NCBI GenBank assembly: GCA_016712285.1
Contig: JADJRK010000001.1
Location: forward strand, 1,054,001 to 1,118,000
Direction of reading: 5' to 3'
Origin: Planctomycetota bacterium
GTDB lineage: Bacteria > Planctomycetota > UBA8742 > UBA2392
Length of the DNA stretch: 64,000 nucleotides
Shown here: positions 1 through 7,658 of the stretch, one piece after another
Position numbering within the stretch: the first letter of the stretch is position 1
How the letters are laid out: every line of letters starts with the position of its first letter
The notes under the pieces: generated by a model
Databases searched by the model: none
Seen by the model: the letters and a program-made list of their open reading frames with translations, nothing else
Told to the model about the DNA's origin: nothing
Position numbers and translations under genes: made by a program

Positions 1-420
1 GCGGCTGTCATGTTCTTAATGCTCGAGCGCGCGCTCAAGAAGCACCGTGACCCGGCGCTCATCCGCAATTTTCCGCCGCTCGAGAGTCTCAAGCGACTGG
101 TGAACACTTGCATCCTGGTCGGGCTGCCCCTGCTGACAGCTGGGCTGGCGTTGGGGTTCATTGCGCTTTCGTCATCGGGCTGGGAGTCGATCGCCCGCAA
201 CCCCAAGATTCCGCCAAGCGTGGTGCTGTGGTTCGTGCTGCTGCTGGCGGCTGCGGGGCGCAGGCTGGGCTTTCTGCAGGGTCGTCGGAACTTCTACATG
301 GTATTGGCAGGGTTCGCGCTGGTCGTGATGACCTTTGTCGGCCTGGGCATCTGGTCCCGGACGCATTCGACGGCGCAGACCGCTTTCGTGGCAGTGGACG
401 CATCATGCATCGGTATCTAG
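1..420 (+). CDS. Cytochrome c assembly / HemX-like membrane protein, C-terminal part
   Basis: The frame is open from the first base, so this is the 3' end of a gene starting outside the window. The visible residues hold an LERALKKH-type loop, then three hydrophobic segments (roughly residues 35-58, 70-85 and 98-116). This matches the end of CcsA/ResC/HemX family integral membrane proteins, which act in cytochrome c biogenesis or affect glutamyl-tRNA reductase. The position directly before hemA, overlapping it by 16 bp, is the classical hemX-hemA arrangement. The missing N-terminus prevents telling a haem-handling CcsA from a HemX-type protein. Confidence 0.72.
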   Translation, partial: AAVMFLMLERALKKHRDPALIRNFPPLESLKRLVNTCILVGLPLLTAGLALGFIALSSSGWESIARNPKIPPSVVLWFVLLLAAAGRRLGFLQGRRNFYMVLAGFALVVMTFVGLGIWSRTHSTAQTAFVAVDASCIGI

Positions 421-1748
421 TGCTCGGGATCAACCACAAGTTCGCGCCGCTTGAGGTGCGCGAGCGCCTTGCGTATCCAGAGCGCAAGGTGCCCGGCGCG
501 CTGCAGCACGTGCAGCAGTGCCTGGAAACCGACGAAGCAGTATTGCTCTCCACATGCAACCGCGTCGAGATCTATGCCTTTGCGGAAGGGATGGATGCCC
601 GCGAGAAGCTGCTTGCCGCGCTGGCAGCCGACCACGGCATGAAAGCCGAGTATCTTGAAAAGCTGTGCTACTTTCACCGCGGACGCGATGCCGTCGAGCA
701 CCTGCTGCGCGTCTGTGGCGGCCTCGACAGCCTGGTGCTGGGCGAAACCCAGATCTTGAGCCAGGTGAAGCGTTCGTACCTGCTGGCCCAGAGCGAAAGC
801 AGCACCGGCAAACAACTCAACGCTCTGTTCCACCGCGCATTTCACGTTGCCAAGCGGCTTCACACCGACACCGCCATCGGGCAGGGGCAGGTCAGCATCA
901 GCTCGGTGGCTGTGCGCTTCGTGAAGCGAATCTTCGACGACCTTGCCAGCAAGACCGCACTGCTGATCGGCGCCGGTGAAGTCGGCGAACTTACGCTGAC
1001 CTATCTGCGCGAAGCCGGCATCGGCCGCGTGGTGGTCGTGTCACGCAGCCTGGACCGCGCCAAAGAAGTCGCCGAGCGCTACAAGGGCGACGCCGTTCCC
1101 GTGAACCTGCTTGAGGACTACCTGCCGACCGCGGACGTCGTGATCAGCCAGACCGCCGCGGAAGACCGCATCTTGACCAAGGCCCAGTTCGCGCGCTCGC
1201 AGAAACAACGGCGTCATGCGCCAGTGTTCGCGCTTGACCTGGCGGTGCCCCGCGACATTGAGGAAAGCACGGCCGAGCTGGAGGGCGTGTTTCTGTACAA
1301 CGTCGACGATCTTGAACACGTCGTGGCCGAGAACACCGACGAACGCAGCCGTGAACTTGAACGGTGTGCCTCCATCGTGCGCCAGGAAGCGGACCAGTTT
1401 CTCGCCAGCTTCCAGACCTATGCAGCCGGGCCGCTGATCACCGAACTGCGGGAAAAGGCCATCGCGATCAAGAATGCAGAGCTGGAACGGGTGATATCTA
1501 AATTCCCGGACCTGACCGAGGCGCAACGCCAGGAGCTGACGGCCTTCAGCGAACGACTGGTGAACAAACTGCTGCACCCGCAGATCCAGGGAATCAAGCA
1601 GGAAGCGGCGCGCGGCGACACAGACAGCATCCGGCGTATTGCGCTGGCGCTTGGCATCGACAAGGCGAGCGACGAGGCCGCGCTGGAGGAGTCGCCAGCA
1701 GCAAAACCTGACGATGCCGCAACCCGGCCCGATGCGCACGAAAGCTAG
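405..1748 (+). CDS. hemA: Glutamyl-tRNA reductase
   Basis: It reduces glutamyl-tRNA(Glu) with NADPH to glutamate-1-semialdehyde, the first committed step of C5-pathway tetrapyrrole synthesis. From ATG 405 the protein has 447 residues, near family length. The N-terminal catalytic domain begins HRYLVLGINHKFAP and carries the active-site cysteine in STCNR (Cys51). The GGLDSLVLGETQIL signature follows, then a Rossmann domain with LIGAGEVGEL and a C-terminal helical dimerisation domain. The last ~25 residues are an Ala/Asp-rich tail. Start 405 matches the family N-terminus; the reading frame extends further upstream but that part is unrelated. The stop overlaps the convergent PPK2 stop in the sequence CTAG. 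Confidence 0.97.
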   Translation: MHRYLVLGINHKFAPLEVRERLAYPERKVPGALQHVQQCLETDEAVLLSTCNRVEIYAFAEGMDAREKLLAALAADHGMKAEYLEKLCYFHRGRDAVEHLLRVCGGLDSLVLGETQILSQVKRSYLLAQSESSTGKQLNALFHRAFHVAKRLHTDTAIGQGQVSISSVAVRFVKRIFDDLASKTALLIGAGEVGELTLTYLREAGIGRVVVVSRSLDRAKEVAERYKGDAVPVNLLEDYLPTADVVISQTAAEDRILTKAQFARSQKQRRHAPVFALDLAVPRDIEESTAELEGVFLYNVDDLEHVVAENTDERSRELERCASIVRQEADQFLASFQTYAAGPLITELREKAIAIKNAELERVISKFPDLTEAQRQELTAFSERLVNKLLHPQIQGIKQEAARGDTDSIRRIALALGIDKASDEAALEESPAAKPDDAATRPDAHES

Positions 1749-2506
1749 TCGCCGTGCAGTTTCCAGCCTTTCGGGATTGACACGTCAATGTCAAAGCGCC
1801 GGGACAGCGTCTTGACCGCCGTTTCCAGCACTTTGAGGCGGGCGAACCACTTGTGTTCGGCTGCAACGGCATGCCACGGCGCCCAGTCGGTTGAGGTTTT
1901 TTCAAACATGTCGTCGACGGCGGTGATGTACTTCGACCACTTCTTGCGGTTGCGCCAGTCTTCAGGGCCGATCTTCCAGTTCTTGAACGGGTCCTGCTCG
2001 CGTGCGCGAAAGCGGCGCAACTGCTCTGGCTTGGATATGTGCAGGTAGAACTTCAGGATCGGCACGTTGTCGGCGTGCAGCATGTGTTCAAACGAGTTGA
2101 TCTCGTCGTAGGCGCGCTTCCACTCTTGCTTGGTGGCAAACTTTTCGACGCGCTCGACCAGCACCCGGCCGTACCAACTGCGATCGAAGATCGCGAGGCA
2201 GCCGGGCTCGGGAATACGGTCCCAGAAGCGTTGCAGGTAGTGCCGGCCAAGTTCGCGCGAATTAGGCGCGCCAATCGGGTGCACCACATACCCGCGTGGG
2301 TCAAGGCGCTCGATCAGGCGGCGGATGCTGCCGCCCTTGCCCGCCGCATCTGCGCCCTCGAACACGAACAACGCTTCACGCTTGTGTTCAAACATCCAGC
2401 GCTGGATCAGCAGCATGCGCATTTGCCCCAGCGTCTGGCGTTCTTCGTACTCTTTCTTGTCCTTGACCCTGGACGACAGGTCGATGGAGGCAATGTTCAA
2501 CGCCAT
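1745..2506 (-). CDS. ppk2: Polyphosphate kinase 2 family protein (PAP/class II-like)
   Basis: PPK2 enzymes transfer phosphate between polyphosphate and nucleotides in the cytosol. From ATG 2506 the product has 253 residues. It has a Walker A loop GADAAGKGGS (residues 51-60), the Walker B/lid region FDRSWYGR (107-114), and the conserved WKIGPEDWRNRKKW segment near 170. The FDRSWYGRVLVERVE wording and the APWH motif are closest to polyphosphate:AMP phosphotransferases, so ADP formation from AMP is the likeliest activity; NDP kinase-type activity cannot be excluded. An in-frame start further upstream (2620) would add 38 residues with no family resemblance, so it was rejected. Convergent with hemA. 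Confidence 0.9.
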   Translation of the reverse strand: MALNIASIDLSSRVKDKKEYEERQTLGQMRMLLIQRWMFEHKREALFVFEGADAAGKGGSIRRLIERLDPRGYVVHPIGAPNSRELGRHYLQRFWDRIPEPGCLAIFDRSWYGRVLVERVEKFATKQEWKRAYDEINSFEHMLHADNVPILKFYLHISKPEQLRRFRAREQDPFKNWKIGPEDWRNRKKWSKYITAVDDMFEKTSTDWAPWHAVAAEHKWFARLKVLETAVKTLSRRFDIDVSIPKGWKLHGD

Positions 2507-2650
2507 GTTTTCGCACCGGGTGAAGGTTTTGTTCAGGATCAGCGAACCCGGCTCATTACGCCGTCCCACCGCCAGAAAGAAAAGCCGGAAGTTGCCGCCG
2601 ACGCGGCGAAGGGGCGACACGCGCGGGATTTCGATGTATGAAGCACAGGC

Positions 2651-3415
2651 ATGAGCAACGCCAACTCACGGCTTGAGTTTCTCGGCCAGCTTGCGGGCGG
2701 GTTGGCCCATGAGATCAAGAACCCGCTCAGCACGATCAAGCTGACGCTTGAGCTGCTGGACGAAGACCTCGCCAAAGAGAAAGCGGCCGCCGCCCAGCGC
2801 GCGCACCGCAAGATTGAAGTGCTGCTGCGCGAAGTGAAGCACCTTGACGACATCGTCCAGGAGTTCCTGCACTTTGCGCGCGGCCACGACCTGAAGCTTA
2901 CACGCACCGACCTGTACGCGTTGATTGTCGAGCTGTTCGAGTTTCTTGGCGACGACGCGCACCGCCGCAACATACGCATCCACTTTGATGCCGACGGTGC
3001 GCTGAACGACCTGGTGCTTGACCCCACGCTGGTGCGCAACGCGCTGATGAACCTGCTGCGCAACGCCTTTGATGCCCTTGACGAAAAGGGCGGCGGCGAG
3101 GTCATTGTTCGCGCCCGCGTAAAGGGCGACCTGCTTGGTATTGAAGTCATCGACACCGGATGCGGCATTGCCGAAAGCAACATGGATCGTATGTTTCGCC
3201 CCTACTTCACAACGAAGAAGAATGGCACCGGGATGGGGCTGGCAATGGTGCGCAGAATCGTTGAAGAACACGGCGGGCAGATCACGTTCGAGAGCGAAGC
3301 CGGCAAGGGGACACGCTTCATCATCCTGCTGCCAGCCGACCCCGGCAAACGTGGCAGCCTGAAGTCGATGGTGGCCGTGGACCCGGACACAGCGCCGCAA
3401 CGGGGAGAGCAGTAA
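2651..3415 (+). CDS. Soluble sensor histidine kinase (NtrB-like core)
   Basis: The 254-residue protein is almost only a kinase core. The dimerisation/phosphoacceptor helix has GGLAHEIKNPLS with His20. It is followed by the HATPase domain with N box NLLRNAFDAL, G1 box DTGCGI, F box FRPYFTTK and G2 box GTGMGLAMV. There is no transmembrane segment and no recognisable PAS, GAF or other sensor domain, so its input must come through a partner or the first few residues. No response regulator gene is adjacent. Its stop shares a base with the purD start (TAATG), so the two are probably translationally coupled. Confidence 0.92.
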   Translation: MSNANSRLEFLGQLAGGLAHEIKNPLSTIKLTLELLDEDLAKEKAAAAQRAHRKIEVLLREVKHLDDIVQEFLHFARGHDLKLTRTDLYALIVELFEFLGDDAHRRNIRIHFDADGALNDLVLDPTLVRNALMNLLRNAFDALDEKGGGEVIVRARVKGDLLGIEVIDTGCGIAESNMDRMFRPYFTTKKNGTGMGLAMVRRIVEEHGGQITFESEAGKGTRFIILLPADPGKRGSLKSMVAVDPDTAPQRGEQ

Positions 3416-4689
3416 TGAAGGTCCTGGTGATTGGCAGCGGCGCGCGCGAACACGCACTTGCCTGGAAGCTGAAGCAATCGCCGCACGTCACCGAGCTGTA
3501 TGCCGCGCCCGGCAGCGACGGCATGTGCAGCGTCGCGACGCCCGTGAACATCAAGGCCAGCGACCTCAACGGCCTGGCCACATTCGCCCGCGACAAGAAA
3601 ATCGACCTGACCGTCGTCGGCCCGGAAGACCCGCTGGTCGAGGGCATTGTCGACCTATTTCAGAAGAAGCACTTGCGCATCTATGGCCCCACGCGCAAGG
3701 CTTCACGCCTTGAGGGCAGCAAGAACTTCGCCAAGGACATCATGTCACGCCACGGCATCCAGACCGCCGGGCACAAGATGTACGAGCAGCCGGCGCCGGC
3801 ACTCGAGTACCTGAAGAACTGCGACTACCCGGTTGTGCTGAAAGCCGACGGGTTGGCCGCGGGCAAAGGCGTGACCATCGCCCGCACCTACGAAGAAGCC
3901 GAGGCCGCAGTTCACGAAGCCATGGTTGACAAGCGCTTTGGCAGCGCCGGCCGGCAGGTGTTGATTGAAGACTTTCTGGTCGGGGAAGAAGTCAGCGTGC
4001 ACGCGATCAGCGACGGCCACAACATCCTGCCGCTGTGCCTTGCGCAGGACCACAAACCCGTCGGCGAAGGCGATACAGGCGAGAACACCGGCGGCATGGG
4101 CACTTACAGCCCGCTGCCGCAGATCAACACCGAGACCATTCACCAGCTTGAGCGCGACGTGATTGTGCAGACGATTCACGCCATGAACGTCGAGGGCGAG
4201 CCCTTCAAGGGCACGCTGTTCGCCGGCTGCATGATGACCAAACAGGGCCCGAAAGTGCTCGAGTACAATGTGCGCTTCGGCGACCCCGAGACGCAAAGCA
4301 TCATGCTGCGCATGCAGGCCGACCTGTACGAAGTGCTGAGCGCCACCATCGACGGCGAGCTGGACAAGGTTGAAGTCAACTGGGACCCGCGCACTGCCGT
4401 CACGATCGTGCTGGCCAGCGGCGGCTACCCGCGTTCGCACGAAAAGGGCTACAAGATCAAGGGCCTGGAGTGGGAGCTGGGGCCGGACATTCAAGTCTTC
4501 CACGCCGGCACCAAGAAAGTCGATGGCGACTGGTACACCAACGGCGGACGCGTGCTCAGCGTGAGCGCGCTGGGGGCTGATCTTGAAGACGCGCGCGCCA
4601 AGGCATACGCAGCCGTAGACAAGATTCACTTCGACAAGATGCTTTACCGCAAGGATATTGGTTTTCGCGGCTTGAAGGCCCGGCGCTAA
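3415..4689 (+). CDS. purD: Phosphoribosylamine--glycine ligase (GAR synthetase)
   Basis: It ligates glycine to 5-phosphoribosylamine with ATP in de novo purine synthesis. The 424 residues match family length. The start MKVLVIGSGAREHALAWKL is the typical N-domain, followed by the ATP-grasp fold: KNFAKDIMSRHGIQTA, LKADGLAAGKGV (P-loop-like), the GxNTGGMGTYSP loop, and the metal-binding EYNVRFGDPETQ. A GGGGAGAG-like ribosome-binding site lies inside the histidine-kinase gene end. No other purine gene is nearby. Confidence 0.97.
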   Translation: MKVLVIGSGAREHALAWKLKQSPHVTELYAAPGSDGMCSVATPVNIKASDLNGLATFARDKKIDLTVVGPEDPLVEGIVDLFQKKHLRIYGPTRKASRLEGSKNFAKDIMSRHGIQTAGHKMYEQPAPALEYLKNCDYPVVLKADGLAAGKGVTIARTYEEAEAAVHEAMVDKRFGSAGRQVLIEDFLVGEEVSVHAISDGHNILPLCLAQDHKPVGEGDTGENTGGMGTYSPLPQINTETIHQLERDVIVQTIHAMNVEGEPFKGTLFAGCMMTKQGPKVLEYNVRFGDPETQSIMLRMQADLYEVLSATIDGELDKVEVNWDPRTAVTIVLASGGYPRSHEKGYKIKGLEWELGPDIQVFHAGTKKVDGDWYTNGGRVLSVSALGADLEDARAKAYAAVDKIHFDKMLYRKDIGFRGLKARR

Positions 4690-4729
4690 CACCCCGGCCA
4701 CGCAGTTGCCACACCATCCGGAGACGCCC

Positions 4730-5743
4730 ATGGCAGGCACAGCAATTTCGCAACTCAGTATCGGCGCCGGCCCGTTGACCAACGTTGCCGATTTCATCAT
4801 CGACGGCGGCGTGCTGGATGATGCGACGGCGTTGCGGTTGCTGACGCTGCCCGATGATCGCGTCTATGACCTGATGTACGCAGCCTACCTCGTGAAGCGA
4901 CACTACCAGGGCGACAAGCTGCACCGTTGCAGCATCGTCAACGCCAAGAGCGGTGCGTGCGGCGAAAACTGCACCTTCTGCGCCCAGAGTTCGTTCTACC
5001 AGAAGGACACCGGCGTCGAGACCTACCCGATCATGAACGCCGACGCCATCCTGCGGGCCGCCGACGAAGCCGTCGAGTACGGCAGCAGCAACTTCGGCAT
5101 CGTCACCGCCGTCAAGGGCGTTCAGGAAGGCCCGATGCTTGAGGCTATTCTGCAGGCTGTGCGCAAGATTCGAGCCAGCGGCCGCATCGCGCCCGATGCC
5201 AGCCTTGGCGTCGTCAGCAAGCGCGTGCTGGAGAAGCTGAAAGAAGCCGGCTTGCAGGTGTATCACCATAACCTGGAAAGCTCGCGCACATTTTACCCCA
5301 ACGTCTGCACGACTCGCGACTGGAACGAGAACTACGAAACCATCCAGCGCGCCAAAGAAACCGGGCTTGAGGTTTGCTGTGGCGGCATCCTGGGCATGGG
5401 CGAAAGCCCGGCCCAGCGCGTCGAGTTGATGCAGCAGGTAGCCAGCCTGAAGCCCGAGCACATTCCGCTGAACTTTCTCGTCGCCGTCAAAGGCACGCCA
5501 CTGGCCGACCTGCCGCCGATGCGCCCGGTCGATTGCCTGAAATCGATCGCGGTGTTCCGGCTTACCAACCCCACCAGCGACCTGTTTGTCGCCGGTGGAC
5601 GCGTGCAGCAGTTACGGCAGCTGCAGCCGTTCATCTTCATGGCCGGCGCTAACGGCATGATGGTAGGCAACTACCTGACCACCCCCGGCCGCACCAAAGA
5701 AGACGACCTCGAACTGGTCCGCGACCTGGGCCTGGAGAACTAG
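4730..5743 (+). CDS. bioB: Biotin synthase
   Basis: Radical SAM enzyme that inserts sulfur into dethiobiotin. The 337-residue protein has the radical SAM cluster CGENCTFC (Cys77, Cys81, Cys84), YHHNLESSRTFYPNVCTTR typical of BioB, and the C-terminal GNYLTTPGR. ATG 4730 was chosen because GGAGA lies 7-8 bases upstream and the family N-terminus starts here; a TTG 24 bases earlier has no site. It follows purD by 40 bases and may be cotranscribed. Biotin is needed by the two biotin-dependent carboxylase systems in this window. Confidence 0.95.
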   Translation: MAGTAISQLSIGAGPLTNVADFIIDGGVLDDATALRLLTLPDDRVYDLMYAAYLVKRHYQGDKLHRCSIVNAKSGACGENCTFCAQSSFYQKDTGVETYPIMNADAILRAADEAVEYGSSNFGIVTAVKGVQEGPMLEAILQAVRKIRASGRIAPDASLGVVSKRVLEKLKEAGLQVYHHNLESSRTFYPNVCTTRDWNENYETIQRAKETGLEVCCGGILGMGESPAQRVELMQQVASLKPEHIPLNFLVAVKGTPLADLPPMRPVDCLKSIAVFRLTNPTSDLFVAGGRVQQLRQLQPFIFMAGANGMMVGNYLTTPGRTKEDDLELVRDLGLEN

Positions 5744-5833
5744 GGTTAGTGATCGATCGACGATCCAGCATCTGCCGAACTGCGAAAACGTCGGGCGCGA
5801 AATCGCGGTCTCAAGTGGTTCTTTGGCGGAAGT

Positions 5834-6019
5834 GTGCTTGCCCTCGTCTCATTCGCGTTTGCCGCGGTCGTGTCACCACCACACAGGCCCCCACATTCGA
5901 GATCGACTGACGTCCAAAACACAAACACTGCCGCGTACGGAAGTGCCGGCATCTTGGGGTTGATCGTCGCCGGTTCGGGCATTCGGCTGGTAATCCGTAG
6001 CTGGCGCAAAGGCTACTAG
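5834..6019 (+). CDS. Possible small membrane protein (uncertain start)
   Basis: Unrecognised. From GTG 5834 it gives 61 residues, but the frame stays open back to a TGA at 5750-5752, and the upstream translation continues sensibly: an Arg-rich stretch, then GLKWFFGGSVLALVSF. The whole reads as two membrane helices: one around that segment, and a second GILGLIVAGSGIRLVI followed by RSWRKGY. There is no ATG and only a weak GGCGGA site, so the true start could be the CTG at 5780 or lie in a broken upstream part. It could be a degraded gene. Confidence 0.25.
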   Translation: MLALVSFAFAAVVSPPHRPPHSRSTDVQNTNTAAYGSAGILGLIVAGSGIRLVIRSWRKGY

Positions 6020-6082
6020 CAAGCATCTCGGCATTCGGTGAGCCGACCGCTCCTAAGACGCTTGGAGCATTTGGCACCGCAA

Positions 6083-6100
6083 CGGGCGGTCCACCGCCCG
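6083..6100. terminator. Short hairpin, possible terminator
   Basis: CGGGCGG / CCGCCCG flank a TCCA loop: a perfect 7-bp stem plus a possible extra pair. It lies after the small ORF and 42 bases past the convergent lepB stop. There is no T-tract on either strand, so factor-independent termination is doubtful. Confidence 0.3.
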
Positions 6101-6141
6101 AATGCAAACGTTGTCGGCTTGAGCAAGGTGGTGGGGCCGCG

Positions 6142-7593
6142 CTACTTCACGGGCGGCCATACGCGGTTGAACGGGTAGATGCGGAAGATCACCCGGCCCT
6201 CCACGCTTGACGTGTGCACCCACAGGCGATTCACGCCCGGCGGCTCGCTGCGGCGAACGTCGATTTCAAGCCAGCGGCGGCTGTCGTTGCTGTGCGTACG
6301 GTTGTCGCCCATCACGAAAATGCGCTGCGGCGGCACTTCGATCTCGTCACCCTCAGAAATGTGGCTGCCAAGATCGCCGATCGAATAGGACCGGAACGTT
6401 CCGTCTTCGTTTTTCAGCTCTTCGGCGTTGAGATAGTCTTCCGTGACCTGCCCGAATTCCGATGAGCCCTTGGCCTTGAGCCAGAGCTTGCCATCTTCGA
6501 ACTTGATGGTGTCACCCGGCAGCGCGATCAGGCGCTTGACCAGCTCGGCACCCGGGTCTTCGGGGCTGCGAATCACAACAATGTCGCCGCGTTTGAGGTC
6601 CGGCGTCAGGAAGCCGGGCAACCAGTTGATCCACCACTTGTCCTGGTTGTTCGCGATCAGCGGCGTCACGCGCTCAACCACAAGCCGGTCACCCTGTTCC
6701 AGCGTGCCCTCCATGCTCGGGCCCTGCACCTGGCTGACCTGCACCACGTAAGCACGCAACAGCAACACGAGCATCAGGATTTTCAGCACTTCGACGAACA
6801 CGCTCCAGGCCATGCCTACCGGCGTCTTCTTCACGCTCTTCTTCTTGGGCATGCTGCCGGAACGCGCAAACCCGCCGCCCTTGCCGGCGGTGCGCGTGTC
6901 GCCACCTTCGTCCTCGGCGGCTTTGGTCAGACGCAGGCTGTCGCCTACCTTTCCCCAGAAGCTCTTCGGCCCTGCGGGCTCGGCAATCGGCTTTGGCGGG
7001 CGCCCAGCACCCTTGCCTTTGCCCTTCACGCTCTGGTTCTTGATGGCTTCGTCGGTCAGGTCGGCGCGAATGCCCACAGGCACCATGCGGCCGCTGTCGG
7101 TCTTGCCGACCTTTACGCCGAACTCTTCGGCGGCCATGGCTGGAAAGTCGCCTGCGGCATACTCTTCCCAGTTCACGTCGTCATCGTCGTTGCGATTGCG
7201 GCTCTGCTCATGAAAGTCGGGCTCGGGCGTGGATGGCACGTTGCGCACTTTGGACTGCGGAGGCGCCTTGGGCGGCTCATCTTCCACGCGCCGGACACCG
7301 CTGGGTGTCAGTACAACGCCACTTCTAGGCACTTCCCGCGACGGCGTGCGATCATGAATCTTTGGCAAGCCAGGACTCAGGCCGGGGCCCTTGGGCTGGC
7401 GCGGTTGTGGGGCTGCGCTGCCTGCCGGGGCCAGCGGGTGGTCGCCGCCGACCTGGTCATCAAACGGGTCCGGCACGTGCCGAAAATCGGCCGAGTCGGG
7501 CTTCTCATTGTTCAGGCTTGACGGCCGCCGCATGCGCGGGGTGGCAGGCTGATCGAGATGTCCGAAGAATTCGTTGCTTTCCTCGGGTGCCAT
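6142..7593 (-). CDS. lepB: Signal peptidase I with long disordered N-terminal extension
   Basis: Membrane serine protease that removes signal peptides. The 483-residue protein has the catalytic Ser293 in GPSMEGTL and the catalytic Lys353 in LVKRLIALPGD, then the conserved FVMGDNRTHSNDSR box. One membrane helix (about 262-282) precedes the active site. The first ~255 residues are Pro/Asp/Arg-rich and apparently disordered, ending in a Lys-rich stretch just before the helix; usual LepB proteins have short N-termini. The extension is presumably cytosolic. The upstream gene (7659-9659), same strand, also has a long disordered N-terminus, and the two may form an operon. Confidence 0.93.
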   Translation of the reverse strand: MAPEESNEFFGHLDQPATPRMRRPSSLNNEKPDSADFRHVPDPFDDQVGGDHPLAPAGSAAPQPRQPKGPGLSPGLPKIHDRTPSREVPRSGVVLTPSGVRRVEDEPPKAPPQSKVRNVPSTPEPDFHEQSRNRNDDDDVNWEEYAAGDFPAMAAEEFGVKVGKTDSGRMVPVGIRADLTDEAIKNQSVKGKGKGAGRPPKPIAEPAGPKSFWGKVGDSLRLTKAAEDEGGDTRTAGKGGGFARSGSMPKKKSVKKTPVGMAWSVFVEVLKILMLVLLLRAYVVQVSQVQGPSMEGTLEQGDRLVVERVTPLIANNQDKWWINWLPGFLTPDLKRGDIVVIRSPEDPGAELVKRLIALPGDTIKFEDGKLWLKAKGSSEFGQVTEDYLNAEELKNEDGTFRSYSIGDLGSHISEGDEIEVPPQRIFVMGDNRTHSNDSRRWLEIDVRRSEPPGVNRLWVHTSSVEGRVIFRIYPFNRVWPPVK

Positions 7594-7658
7594 TGACGCG
7601 CTTTCTGAAGCAGTCCCGGTCCGCAGATCAGGTTACCAGTGAATGTAAAAAGTAGAAG

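Larger units (their letters stand above)
5744..6141. other. 398-bp gap between bioB and lepB
   Basis: It holds a possible small two-helix membrane ORF on the plus strand (open from 5753 to 6019) and a short GC-rich hairpin at 6083-6100. No RNA gene or known repeat was recognised. Confidence 0.5.
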
